DNA of 64,000 bases from Anoplopoma fimbria (lineage: Eukaryota; Chordata; Actinopteri; Perciformes; Anoplopomatidae), in contig NC_072467.1 in the NCBI RefSeq assembly GCF_027596085.1, positions 9,663,476 through 9,727,475 of the forward strand, written 5' to 3'. Below the pieces are notes generated by a model, which made no database searches, was not told the DNA's origin, and saw nothing but the letters and a program-made list of their open reading frames with translations. Shown in pieces: positions 15,019-27,503 of this stretch. The translations under genes and the position numbers were made by a program. Positions within the stretch are counted from its first letter, which is position 1. Every line of letters begins with the position of its first letter.

Positions 15019-18000
15019 ATGGCTCGCGTTGTGAAAGTGTTTCGGACTCTGCGGAACAACTGGAAGAAGTCCACCTTTGCTGCTTGCGTCCTGTCTTACG
15101 GGGGCTACTGGCTGTATGGTAAACACTGGTGAGTATTTCCGGTTATGATATTTCCTCAGATTAGAATAAGCATACATGTCTGTGCTACTGATTGTTCGTG
15201 TGTTTCACATGTTGTGTCCTGTGTCTTATCAGTGACAGTGTTCTGCGGAGAGAGGCTTGTCTCGCCGCCAGGGTAAGACATCACTTATTCTTGCACTTCA
15301 TGTTGTCAGTATTTAAACAAAAACCCTCTTCAAGGGCCTGTAGTCCTCACCACCGTCATCATTTCTGGTAGGAATTCGGGCGCCAACTGATTGCACCACA
15401 GGAGCGTCTGAGGAAAGCAACAGTGATCTTGAACCCGGCAGCTTGCAGTGGGTAAGCAGACTCATCAACACCACAACACCTCAACATCTCTCACCGACAG
15501 GTTTGTCAGGACTTCAGACAACAGTCTCTCTCAGAATATTTACAACTTCCTCTCTCAATTTTCCCCAGGAAAGCCAACAACCTGTTTGAAAAGAATGCTG
15601 CTCCACTTTTACACCTGGCTGGTGTGGAGATTACTATAGTAAAGGTATTTCACTTGAAAACAATCATTGCTATAAGTGGCTCTAGTAGGGATCCCATCAT
15701 GTGCACCGTGATTATATATTGCCTGTTTTCCTCTACAGACGGACTATGAAGGTCAGGCAAAAAAACTGATTGAGCTCATGGAACAGACCGATATGCTCAT
15801 CGTAGCCGGAGGGGATGGCACCTTGCAGGAAGTCGTCACCGGTTTGCTGCGAAGGCCAGATCAAGTAGGTGGCACACGGTTTTTGTGTTGATCTGCAAGA
15901 TGACTTGATTCAAACTTTTCTTTCATTGATGTCACTGATGGACGTTTTATTACTACAGGACACAGTCTGTAACACACCAATTGGATTCATTCCACTGGGC
16001 TCTCACAATTCCCTGAGTCCAAGTCTTCACCTCCTCAGTGACAACAAGGTCAAGTAAGTATCTCTTCAATATCATAAGGAAAGTTTCAGATTTTATCATC
16101 ACATAATCTTCTAACCTTTGAACTGGATGTCTCACCAAGTAAATATACATGGATACGGGTATGGTATGCGTTTCCACATGCGTAACTTAAACCCATTTTT
16201 TCCAACCTTTCCAGAGACATTACATCGGCAACACTGTCCATTCTAAAGGGAGAAACAGTACCTCTGGATGTGCTGCAAATCAAAGTGAGAAACTCCTTCT
16301 GTTTAATCTACAAAGCCTCAAACTTATTGTCATAGTGTTGGTCTTGAATGCAGATACTTGCTTATGTCAGTATTTGATCTCTAGTTAAATTAAGAAATAT
16401 TTAAAGAAATGTATGAATTCACTCTTTATAATAGGCCTTTCTTCGTCAAATTGGATTATGAAGTTAAATTGTCATGAACAGTTATTGTTTTGTTTTTGCT
16501 ATGCAGTGAGATATTATGTGTCAGCGGTTGGACAGAAATTCAACTGTGTGTGTTTCTAGGGAGAGAAAGAGCAGCCAGTCTTCGCTCTGACGGGACTACG
16601 TTGGGGAGCTTTTAGAGATGTGGCTGCAACAATCAGCAAGTAAGAATACACAATTGGTCACTCTCATTATAACCATGACATAATTCCCCATACAAAAGAA
16701 TAATGAACCATATTTCCTCATAGATATTGGTACCTTGGGCCATTGAAGACAAATGCAGCACATTGGTTTAGTACTCTACGGGTAAGGCAATATATTTTCT
16801 TAACATGCTTGGGTAAGAACAGTTTATCAAACCAGTGTTGGCCTTTTAGAAAATATCTGTTATTGGAAAGACATGTCAGCTAATGTAAAAGAGGTTTCTC
16901 CCTGTTATGAAAATAATCTTTCAAGCATGTTTTTCCTTTATGCAACTCTCAAGTTAGGACTTTGCTAAGTATATTTCCTTTCAAAGGAAGGGTCTGTGGC
17001 ATTTATCGCTTATTTTCTACAGCCATTGAATACTTAATTGTTTGTTGTATTCAGTCATTCGAACTTAAACAGCTGTTAACGTGAAAGATATTTCTTAAGT
17101 GTAGGTTTCAGTGCAATCCCTGTATCTTATAGTGATACAAATGGTGCTGTAGAAGTTTCCCATCCTGATAAAAATATACTGTATACTTTTGAGTAAGACA
17201 CTAAATAACTGTAGATATACTGCTGTCGTTTCTTATTTTAAACGGTTTCAATATTGAATATCTAGCCTCAGTGAAACATATAATTATCTCATCAAATACA
17301 GTAGATGTCTCCAGGTTATTGCTGTAGTTCATGTCTTCCCCTGTTTCCTTGTCACTGATTCTTTATTCTGTGGCGGCAGATGTATATTAATCTTACGCTG
17401 TTGTAAAATCTCTCAGGAGTGGCCCCTGATCCGTGAGGTCTCAGTGTCCTACCTGGCTCCCAGCCTACGGCCCCCTGACCTGCCAACTCATAAGCCCCCC
17501 AGACCCAACCTGCTCTACCGCATCGTCCGCAGGCTCAAAAACCGCTGGAACCCTCCTGTCGAAGGTAGTATGTGTCATTGTGTTGATGCATTGATCACAG
17601 CATGAAAACGTGACACCGAATCCCAACAGTCAAGACTGTGAGTTATATTTTTTGGTGGTTTGTGTGTGTCTTTGCTCAGAGCCTCCAAAAGTGGAGGAGC
17701 CAGAGCAGTGGAATGAGGAGCATCTGTCGACGTTAGAGCTGTTTATTCAAACGCAAAACAAAAACCCAGTGGAGATGGTCAGTCCAAAATAATTGCATTT
17801 TCTAAACCTTGTACCAGTTATTATAAAATGATGACATGATCTCACTAATGTGCCTTGTTTTCCTCTGTGATTGTTACAAAAAAATATATTTGATTTCCAT
17901 TTATTTGATCTTGCAGCGCATAAATGACTCCCTGATGATCTGTGCAGAACCGGACAACTTCACAGTGGGCGAGTACATCACTGTCGGGTTAGTAGATTCA

Positions 18001-18453
18001 GTTTTTTATTAGTCTGCTGCAAACAAAATCGATATACATTATATAAAAGTTGGTACATTCAAGTAAAAGAATGTCAATGTAAATTCCTCATTATAGAAGT
18101 AAAAAGGAAAAGGATCCAACCGTATTCACCAAAGACTCCACAAAACTGGAAGCCAGTGTTTGCCAGCTTCACCTGCCAGAGGTAAGAGACCCGTTTAAGT
18201 GACTTGATCCTGTTTCATTACGCCACGTTAAAGAAAATCTGAACTATTTAAGGATTGTGTCAATATTGTTAAGTTTACTTTCTAAAGATTTGTGTAACTT
18301 GATGTCCTGACCCCGCAGGGTGCCGCTGGCTTCTACAGCATCGACAACGAGGAGTATGAGGCCATGCCCGTAGAAGTAAGGCTGTTGCCACGGAAACTAC
18401 GTTTCTTCATCAGTGCAGAGCGCAGGGAGCAGCTTCTCTCACATATGCAGTGA
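15019..18453 (+). CDS. agk: Acylglycerol kinase, mitochondrial
   Basis: Lipid kinase that phosphorylates monoacylglycerol and diacylglycerol to lysophosphatidic and phosphatidic acid. In mammals it is also a subunit of the TIM22 inner-membrane translocase. Fourteen coding exons: 15019-15128, 15233-15272, 15372-15451, 15569-15644, 15739-15864, 15959-16053, 16215-16284, 16560-16639, 16724-16781, 17417-17564, 17680-17777, 17917-17987, 18097-18181, 18319-18453. They total 1272 nt, or 423 residues against 422 in human. The N-terminus has a basic stretch and a hydrophobic segment (residues ~3-35). The glycine-rich diacylglycerol-kinase motif [13 protein letters not shown] is at ~125-137, with the Gly corresponding to human G126 present. 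[36 protein letters not shown] and the C-terminal [17 protein letters not shown] also match the family. An AATAAA follows at 18775. I see no break. Confidence 0.97.
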
Positions 18454-18774
18454 TGAAAAAACATTGAACATGAAAGAAGACAAGAACAGCGAGACAAAAA
18501 CTGATTGAGTCAAGAGAAACACTAAAGCAAAGAACAGGATGCCATGAGATTCTGAAGTCAGACGGATTTGTTCTTTGCCAGCTGTTACATGTAATGTTTA
18601 CTACATGTAAACATTCAGTGGAATAATTATAAGGAGGAATACATGAAATGCTGTTGGATATTAAAGGACCAAGGCTTTGTTTCTTTAAGCCAGTAACCCG
18701 TGTATCGGTTGTCTTACAAAATGATTTTATGTTTACTGAATGGTTTACTATTCCCATCACATTTGATCTTGGTC

Positions 18775-18780
18775 AATAAA
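18775..18780 (+). terminator. Polyadenylation signal of agk
   Basis: Canonical AATAAA 322 nt after the agk stop codon, followed by T-rich sequence at 18811-18822. It is the first canonical signal on this strand after the stop. Confidence 0.7.
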
Positions 18781-19369
18781 AATTATTTCTGTCCAAATCA
18801 AGACAAAGTTGTTATTTTTTTTCCTACCAGTTTGACATTTAGTATTTAAGCGGCTAGCCAATGCCTTGTTGAAATAAAGAGAGCAGGTGTCGGTTGTAGG
18901 ACTATAGGTCAGTGGGCAAAGAAGATGTGATGGACAGAAAGGGAAAGTAAAATATACCTTCTATAGAACCTTTTTACGTAAATGCTTTAAGCTGGCTGTG
19001 AGAAGCCACTGGTTCTCTGAAGTTTATGTATAGGTTTGAGGTGTATAGATGAATGAATACAGAAGAATATAGGGATGCTGCAGCATTCTGAAAATGTTGC
19101 AAAAGATCTTATACCAGGATTGTGGCAGACTCCTTTGTGAGGCTGGGTGTGATCCGACAGATGGTGTAGACAGCAAATCTGCAGGATTAAGCAAGTGGCT
19201 GCATCACATCTTATTTGTTTGTTCAGTAAAACACAAAGGGAGGCTCTTTGTTTTTGTTTTTGTTGTGTGTCTTGTGGTTTAAAATTCTTGTCGGGGAATG
19301 GCAGTGACTGCATAAGTACAATTTTAAAGGAACTTGTAAGTTAGAATTTCATATTTTGAGGGAAATGTC

Positions 19370-20130
19370 CTTTTTACTCCACTACATTCATATGACAGCT
19401 TTGCTTACTAGGTACCTTTTATATTAAGATTCTACATTCAAAGATCAACTTAATTTCAAATTTAACATGAAACATGGTAAATTGTGTTTGATTGATTCAC
19501 AAGAGTCAGATAATATTGATGAGGCGCAGAGGCTAACTAGTATGCTCTAAAAGTGCTGTATCCTACGTTTCCCATAATGTCCCTGGGTAGCATCTTTAAT
19601 TAGATCATATTTCCCTCCCTTAATGGTCACCTCTTTTCAACAGTTTGGAACACAGAATTTCTGTCAAAAAGTCTCAAGCCTAGATAGAAAAAATTACCCT
19701 GATGATGTCAGCAGGGCCATTTTTTCTGACTTTAGAAAGATTCTTCCAGAGCCATAGGAGACATACAGCTTTTTTCACAGGCTGGAGATGAACTCCTTAC
19801 TACAAATAAACTAAACCTTATTTGTTATATTGTCCGTGGAAGGCCCTTTTAATGAACCAGCAAATAAAGTAGTTAAAATTGTCTCTATCTACAACAACAA
19901 CAACAGTAAAATGCTGCTTACATGTTAAAGCGCAAATAATAAAGATTTTAAACTAAAGTATGTAATAACAGTGTTTTGCATGATGAGTACTTCCACTTTA
20001 ATAATGGAAATACATTTTTATGTTCATACTTTTATCAAAGTAGTAAAGTATTTTGAATACAAATTACTTTTATTTGTAACATTTTACACTGTTGTATTGC
20101 TACTTTTATGTAAAGGATCTAAATATTAGT
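19370..20130. repeat. Degenerate dispersed teleost repeat
   Basis: Two stretches, about 19370-19450 and 19890-20130, resemble a high-copy repeat that I recall from many percomorph genomes. Its hallmarks are lines such as CTCCACTACATT near one end, AGTAAAATGCTGCTTACA in the middle, and a TACTTTTATGTAAAGGATCT-like tail. The part between them has diverged or been interrupted. No coding potential is visible. Family membership is from memory, not from a search. The rest of 18781-20311 shows no gene. Confidence 0.5.
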
Positions 20131-20311
20131 TAAAAGAGGATCAGATCATCCTGAAAGTTTTTTGTGTCTTAGAAAGCAATGAAGGCAGTGATCCTGCTCA
20201 GCGAGGGGAGAGGAAACGTGTAGGTAGAGCAGGATGATGAAGTAAACAGAGGAACATAGTTATGCAAGGTAAGAAGCAGAGGATTAGATAACAACTTAAC
20301 TGTATCAATGT

Positions 20312-20317
20312 TTTATT
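20312..20317 (-). terminator. Candidate distal polyadenylation signal of dennd11
   Basis: AATAAA on the minus strand (TTTATT on plus), about 2.2 kb downstream of the dennd11 stop. It marks the proposed end of the long 3'UTR. Other T-rich motifs nearer the stop are possible alternatives. Confidence 0.4.
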
Positions 20318-22521
20318 GTTTTACAATGGCAGTACAGTGAAATGAACAGTTGCTCATGCTATTGAGTTCATGTGTACATTACTGACATCTCTTACAGTGT
20401 TTCACATTAGTAAAGGTGAAGACTTATTTTGTTATTGTGTGAACACTCTTGATTTACATCACAATCAAGAAGGAAACAGTTACACTACTTGGATGTGTTG
20501 CTGCATGTGTGCAATACTTTTGCTGTCTTTGACATTCAGTAGAGTGACACGCTGTACAAACGACTCACTTAGCCAATGCTGGTACACATCTGTGAACGGC
20601 TCCACAAAAGAAGGCATTGTATACAGTGGTATGTGTTGTGTACATTCCATTTTACATTTAACAAACACCTGTAAAGCAAATACTGTCAGAGCTAAGATTA
20701 TTACGTCTGCTGACAAGTAAATAGACCAGTCAGAGTCAACAGGTTTAACTGGACACGGTAAGGTCATTCAGAAGTGCTGTCAGCAAATACGGTTGACGTA
20801 CGTACAGTAATGAGTCACATTTCCTTAAGGCCCTGTTTAAACAACAAAGCTCTTCTGAATACAATACTTGGTAGAATTTTTTAATTTTGTAACCAACCCA
20901 GAAAACATCTTTGGGGTTCATGTCAAAGGACAGCAGTTGCCAACATATGGATCCGACCCAGAAAGATCATGTTTGGAATGTGATAACAAATTAAAAAATA
21001 ATATTTGAAGATTCAGGACATGTTTAAAAAAACGACTTGGTGTTTTAGCTTGCTTAAGGGGGTTCACGAGAAGGCGGAGAACCACTGCTCCAAATTTATA
21101 CGAGACATCAGCCTGGTGTGTTCCAACATGGAACAAATTATGACTCTGATTGGCAAAGTGATGAATTAAATTAACCAGTCTGCCAGGATAATTCAAAAGA
21201 CACAGTTGGCCCATCAGGAACTGGATTCACTCAAGGGGACTGTGAAGAAAAGACAAAAAAAAATCTAATAATCTAAAACAGATTGGGGGGCGGGAGCTCT
21301 TAAAGCTTCTGCCCATCATTCACTGTGATCAACAGCAGATCTCCAAAAACACAGACTGTTAGTCATAAACATAATGTAAAAAGGTACAGTTAAGCATGAT
21401 CACTGTGTGCATCAGTGATTATGGAAATGTTCCAGTGGTTGACATGGTGCAGCATTCATGATGAGTTAGTGGTATAGAGTTACATTCATTGACAATAACC
21501 TCAGTTTATGTTAAAAACATGTAACACAAAAGTTTACAGAACGCCTCCATCACTGGTACATTTGACTGTGATCAAACACACAGACACATTATCAGACCTA
21601 CCTTGTGCTGAAGGTGCATTAAATGTGAACAAAGTATTTAATTGCTTTTCTCTTCTCACTCTACAAGCTTCATAATAATTAACCATCCCCATAATAAAAA
21701 GAGGATATCACACTCATTAGCAAACATCCTCCCTGCTCACTTTCAGTTGTGAAAGAAATAGAAAAAAACTAGAAAAACACATATACATGAAGAGGGCTGG
21801 TTTCAACTACAGACTTCTATTGCTTCCTTTTTGAAAGGTAAATAGTCAAAAAGCATGTGATTCACTAAATATTATCATCCAAGTATGTTATACAGCAGGA
21901 GGAATTTGTTGTACATTATGACACCTAGAATCCTCTATAAAATCTATTTGTAGCACACAAATTTATCTGCAGCAGTAAAACTGAACCCACATAAGGTGAA
22001 TTCTTCTCTTCAGACAAATAGTATGTGGACCCCAAAGCTGCGGGATTGTGAATGTTTCAATGCCTTCTTCATTGTGATGGGTGCAGTGAAGAACGACCAA
22101 TCATCCTGCAGCAGTGACCAGACCAAATCAAGACCTCCAGCCCTGGTCACTTCCGCTGGAATCAAAGTCAAACAAGAGATCACAAGCAAACCAGTATTTA
22201 GAAAAACAGCACTAAGCGACGTAAGATGTGAATGGCTGTAAGACCATGCAGCTGCCAGGTGGAATTGTTTACGAGGCAAATGTTTTCTGCCCCCGTGGAC
22301 CAGTGCACCAACGTTAAGTGTCCTAATCATCCACGATGTTTGGAAACGGCCTCCACAGGTCAGATGAGACATACAAAGAGGGAAAACAGACACCCAAGAG
22401 GGGACAGCAAGAGACGGATGGAAGTCCGAGGGTGGAGGCAGTGTCTACATTGTCTTAGTGTAAGTGGGCCTTGAAGGCACAAATATCCAGTGGCGTTTAG
22501 AGTGTCCAAGGCTGTCGGGGC
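20312..22521 (-). other. Probable long 3'UTR of dennd11
   Basis: No spliced coding gene is recognisable on either strand between the dennd11 stop codon (22522) and a minus-strand AATAAA at 20312-20317. The mammalian orthologue, as I recall, also has a long 3'UTR. The UTR could instead end earlier at a variant signal. Confidence 0.45.
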
Positions 22522-25500
22522 TCAGGAGCAGCAGAGGTTGTCTATGACCAGCGTGACGTCGATCCCGTACACCTCCAGCAGGTCCGCTAGGAAGTATCGA
22601 TCGCCCTGGGGATCCAGCCCCATGGCCCTCACGTGCTCAGCGGTGAGGTAGGGATCGGTGCTCCCTGCTACGTCCGACAGGGTCTGAAAGATGCGGTTAT
22701 TAAGCTCCATGAAGAACCTGGAAGAGGATTGAAAACAAGTGCGTCATGCTATGGTCCTCTGCATCACATTAAACAGAGAAAGACAATAGAATTGAACGAC
22801 TCTCCCTAAACATTCTGCCTATAATTAGGACTCAAGTACACAAGGAGCTGTGAATACACTTAGGACTCACAGAATGAAAAGATCCTCTTCGTTTGTAGTG
22901 CAGTCTCCATCCACCTCCTGAGAGTAGAGCAACATCTGCCTGGAAAACAAGCCATCATCCATCAATAATTTTGCCCCTCACTGGCTAGTGTTTGTGAGCG
23001 GCCATGATCATTTTGCAGGCTTATTTTAATACACAACTGTCAAATATTGATGCATGTAGCACATTTGAAAATCAGTTCAAATATACAGTATTTTACAGTG
23101 TGTATTGTACCTCTGTTCACTCAGTTTCCTGTACTTCTCCTTATCTGATGCGTTCAGTCGGAGCAGCGGCTGCAAATGGCTTCTGTGCGTTTTCACATTC
23201 TGGTTATCAATGTAGACGTCGTACAGGTCTTTCTTCTCCTCAAAAATCTTCTCTGTGGTGCCTTAAACGCAATAAAGACATGCTCATCCATGAGTCATTT
23301 CCATAGATTACAGACAGTGGTCAATCAACCATTCACATACAGTGAAAGCTTCACTCACAGGCCACGTATGACAGCTCTGTTCCCAGGGCAGGGATGTCGG
23401 CTATGTTGATGTAGAAGAAAGGCCGTAATTCAGGAACGGAGACACCAATTCCAGGTAGAGAGACATTGGCCAGGCAGCAAAGGCAATACACTGAGGGAAG
23501 CACGAGAACATAGGGAATGAAACATCTCCATGGAGATAGGAAATAACATTTAACATTTCTACATTTATTAAACCCTGACATGTTTATGTAAAGAAAAACA
23601 GTGCAAGTGTGCGTTAGAGCCTCTCACCCCTGTAGCAGACCACACCTACGGGTGGAGGGGAGAAGATGAGGATCCGTTTCCTCAGCAGTGCAAACTTCCA
23701 CAGCACCATTATCTGCTCCCCGAAAAACTGGATGAACTGGGACATGCAGCCAGCTGGGTGGGTGATCTGCAGAGAAATTATTTTTACAAATATGTTTTGT
23801 TTTGTTGTCGTTTCTGTGCAAAAACCTGCCATCACCAACAATTAATTTGTGCTCTGCTGCTTTCACACCTTCATTTCTGGGTGCATACAGCGGTTGATGG
23901 TGGTAACACTCCAGGTCGGGCAAGCGGTGACCAGACCATTTCCTGTAGGAGGAAGGACGGCCTTCTTATCCTCATAGAAGGCCTCCAGCGGAGAATAATG
24001 GCCGGGACACTTCAACTGATGTCTACAAGGCAATGACAGGAAGACGACGGGGAGGAGAAGAGAGAAAGAAGATGAATGTCATGTATGAGTCATCCAAACC
24101 TTTTTCTGATTTGTATCACTGAGCAGATAAAGCTTGCTTGAGTGCATACTCATTATCTGTCATTGTTGTTCGACCATGAACACTCACAGCTCATGCAGAA
24201 GGATTAAAGACAACTGCTAAAGCAGGGTAGCTTGCTATTTGTTATACAATGCAAATGGAGGTCTATGTGAAGACATTTTGTATTCAGCATCAGACACCAT
24301 TTAGGATAATGCAAAATGACACGATCACTTGATCTTAAATTTAATTGTGGGACCATTTGAGGCCACATGCGGTCCATAGATGCAATTTTTCTATGTGGTT
24401 TAACCACCGCAACCATCCAGTACTCATGCTTAACATCTTTATCTAACACCATTTGAGGTATCCGCTTCCTACTGTAGGAAAAAAATTAAGCCACAGTAAC
24501 CACAATTAAACTGTAGCCTAGATTTATAGACTCCGTTCAGATTAATTCAGATCCACTTGTACTTTGCAGCCACCTGATTCATATGAATTTGTAAGCCGAA
24601 ACTGTCACTGTGTCATATATTTAGACACAGTCAATGAGGAGATAAGCTTTCGTGAGAGAACTGATGCAAAAGAGCAGAGTTGCCGAAGAGAACAGAGGCT
24701 GTCAAGGCGTCTTCCACCTCCGTGCTTAGACTTCATACAAAAACTGCTTGTGACGATTGCTGTAACCCGGACTCTGGGTTCATGTTTAATAGATGAGAAA
24801 CATTTTAACAAAGAAGCAATGGCATGAGGTAGGCGCATAAAGAGAAGCCTGTAAACAAGGTAAGTAGGGAAATAAAGGTGACAATAAAAAGGAAAAAAAG
24901 AACAGTCACGCATGACACACAGCACGTCTTACCTGACTTGGTTCTCCAGAAAGTGCATGTAGCGGTAAAGCAGAGTGTAGGAGGGAGACAGAATCCCCAC
25001 TGACTTCATCCTCGCTCCTCGCTCCAGCTCACTCTCCACAGGCATGTTAGCAAAACAGGCCAGCCCAAAGTAACAGCCTTTACGGAAATATCTAGCCAGA
25101 GGCAAAACAAAGACCAGGTGTAAACACAGATTGACAGATTCCACGCAGACAAAATAAACACGCCTATGTTCCTCTATAGAGTGGATTTTAATGCTTTTTG
25201 ATTGGTGGGGGGGGAGACTGGGAGTACATACATAAAGTCACTGGTGATCCGATGGGAACCGCTGGCAATCGACTTGAATTCAACTCCATCTAGGTTGATG
25301 TCGTGAGGCAGGGACCACTCGACCATATTCCCTGTTATTCAAACACACACAAAAATAAACCACCAAGTTACTTTCCATTCTGGCTTCTTTCACCCCTGTG
25401 ACTTCCTCTAATTCTGTTTTTCAGTCATGGGGTAGCAAGAGGTCATGGACAGAGAGAAAACTCTGACTCAGTTACTTTCTTTCCACTGAACACTTCCATG

Positions 25501-26222
25501 TATGAAGCTGAAGAACACACATCCTGGTCTTGTTGTCTGTTCTGATGGGATGGTTTTCCTTTAATATCAGCTTTGGTACCAACTAAATTAGGCTTATTTC
25601 ACCACAGTGGGTTGATTGAAGCTATTTATAAGGGTCTCGGCATTTGAGATGTTTGACAACTCCACCTAGACTGACTGCAACATACCCCCCTTTCACCCCC
25701 ATGACTCAGTATAATGCACTACAGAACATCAGACATTCCAAGATAATAACAGTTCAGGACATTTAGTCATCTAGTCCCCAAATGAACATTTAAACATGGG
25801 AGATAGAGGATCTCTTGCTACAGTCTGATTTGCTTACCTGATCTTGTATCAAAGGTAACCACAAACACAGCCACGATCTGGTCTTTTTCCTCCCACTGAT
25901 CCCTCGCCGACAGGCCGGGGAAGGGAACATGACGGTCTGTTCCGAGTGGCTCTGTTCGCGGACGGCCCGGGCTTCCGTTCCCGCTGGCAACCGCAGCTGT
26001 CACACTCCTCGTCGGGCTGCAGGTGATGGTGGTCGCCGCTGCGCTAACGTTGCTGGGGCTCCACCCAGTGCCAGCCGGTGCGTGCCGCCCGGCTAGCTGC
26101 GAACTTTTCGGGGCGTCTTCCTCTCTCGGCATCGGAGGCGGCGGATGGGCCGTCTGGTTCGGATCGGGCGGTGGGATCTCCTCCCAGTCCAGCAGCGGGG
26201 CTCGGTCCGACTGCTTCACCAT
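22522..26222 (-). CDS. dennd11: DENN domain-containing protein 11 (LCHN family)
   Basis: DENN-domain protein, formerly KIAA1147/LCHN. DENN proteins generally act on Rab GTPases as exchange factors; the specific target here is not shown by sequence. Nine coding exons: 25838-26222, 25232-25331, 24933-25091, 23869-24022, 23628-23766, 23359-23490, 23111-23261, 22871-22939, 22522-22717. They total 1485 nt, 494 residues. Order of recognisable parts: start [15 protein letters not shown], a low-complexity Pro/Ala/Ser region (residues ~15-105), then [85 protein letters not shown] and the C-terminal [31 protein letters not shown]. Exon 1 is strongly GC-rich. The low-complexity region is longer and more divergent than the remembered human one; the rest is well conserved. 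Confidence 0.95.
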
Positions 26223-26500
26223 GATGGTGGTGGTGCTGCTGGTGCTGCCGACGACGACGACGAAGACGACTCGGGAAAGGGAGAAGAAAAGATATCACAA
26301 AACTTCGCTGTCCAGTTGAATCGACGATTAAACTATGCAAGATGCTGGACCCGGATCATGGTGTCCTGCTGCTTGCTGGGTTGTTTTCTATGTATTTGTA
26401 AGCGTGTCACATCCACTGATGGGCTGCTTTTCCTCCGCCTGTCTCACTGTTTTGATGACGTCGCTAACTTCCGCCCACGTGTCTTTATTACTATTGCATA
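26223..26500 (-). promoter_or_regulatory. dennd11 promoter region with CRE-like and E-box sites
   Basis: Upstream of the dennd11 start codon there is a CRE-like octamer (TGACGTCG, 26456-26463) and a perfect palindromic E-box (CACGTG, 26476-26481), within 260 bp of the ATG and next to a GC-rich first exon. Binding is inferred from the motifs only. Confidence 0.45.
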
Positions 26501-26779
26501 CAGTGACCTAATTTTTGGGCTATTCACTTTGCCCATGATAAATTCCACATTCACTTTATTTCAGCCTGTTTTGTTCAAAATATATTACTTAATCCTTCAC
26601 TATATTTGAATTGGATCTAGTTTTAATTTCAATGTGAATTTGAACCTCTCTGGTAATGACATTATCCATGCACATAGGCATCAACATGCTTTGTATAGGT
26701 AGATTTTCATAGTTTTCTGGTAACGCCGTATTAAGTTGTTTACTCAATTAACAGCCATTGTGAAGTCAGGTGTGTGGTT

Positions 26780-26915
26780 TATGAACAATTCAGCCAATCA
26801 GAGAGCTAGATTGTGTTAACCTAGCGGTATAGTTTACTTAAACAGGAAGTAATCTACACACAAGGCGCGGAATTCCAGCATGGTGGTGGTGGTGGTGAGG
26901 GATGCGACTTTTTAG
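26780..26915 (+). promoter_or_regulatory. Probable wee2 promoter and non-coding first exon
   Basis: A CCAAT box is at 26794-26798. About 85 bp further on is a segment with a small ORF (ATG at 26880, five Val codons) and a good donor (A|GTGAGTAT, exon end 26914). A plausible acceptor, AAACTCAG, lies just before the wee2 start codon, so this may be a spliced 5' leader. The transcript structure is inferred. The rest of 26500-27368 shows nothing recognisable. Confidence 0.4.
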
Positions 26916-27473
26916 TGAGTATACATGATGAACACACGTTATTACTCAAACTTAAATGACGTACTGATGTGTGTGTTAATGACCACTACATGAAGCACCT
27001 GTTAAGCTTTCAGATGAGCTAAACAAATGACATACAAGCTTGACAGGGATTATGCTTTTTAGTTGCCCTACATGATTTGGTTTGAAGAAATAAAAATAAG
27101 TTTTTTTTTGTTGTTTTTTTTACATATTCATTAAATAATGGGACTTATGTTGTGGAAGTAGAAATTACCCTTTATCATACTGGATATATGTAAGCCTACT
27201 GTTTTAGAGATTGACTATAATTTGTTCCTCTCATTTCTCTAAAGAGACTTAAATGCAGGTCAAATAATCTATTGCACAACATAAATCCCAGATTTAAAAC
27301 GGTGAAGGCAGGCAAATGTTGGATTAATCATTTTAAGGGAAACCTCTGCCAAAACTCAGGCCCCAAACATGGCTACGTTGTTTGATGAGATCAGCCAGCA
27401 GCTGGACTTCACCAGCTGTGGAGAGGAGGGGAGCAGCAGTAGCAGTGACAACAGCTCCGATGACTGCATCTTT

Positions 27474-27503
27474 AGGATCCGCAGTCCCAGGATCCGCAGT
27501 CCC
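27474..27503 (+). repeat. Perfect 15-bp tandem duplication in wee2 exon 1
   Basis: Two identical 15-bp units encode RIRSP-RIRSP at residues ~36-45 of the N-terminal regulatory region. Each unit supplies a Ser-Pro site of the kind that proline-directed kinases can use; phosphorylation is inference. Confidence 0.85.

Noticed and set aside
18987..20767. Several 60-116 codon frames on both strands between agk and dennd11
   Set aside because: No similarity, no consistent splice sites, and they overlap repeat and 3'UTR sequence.
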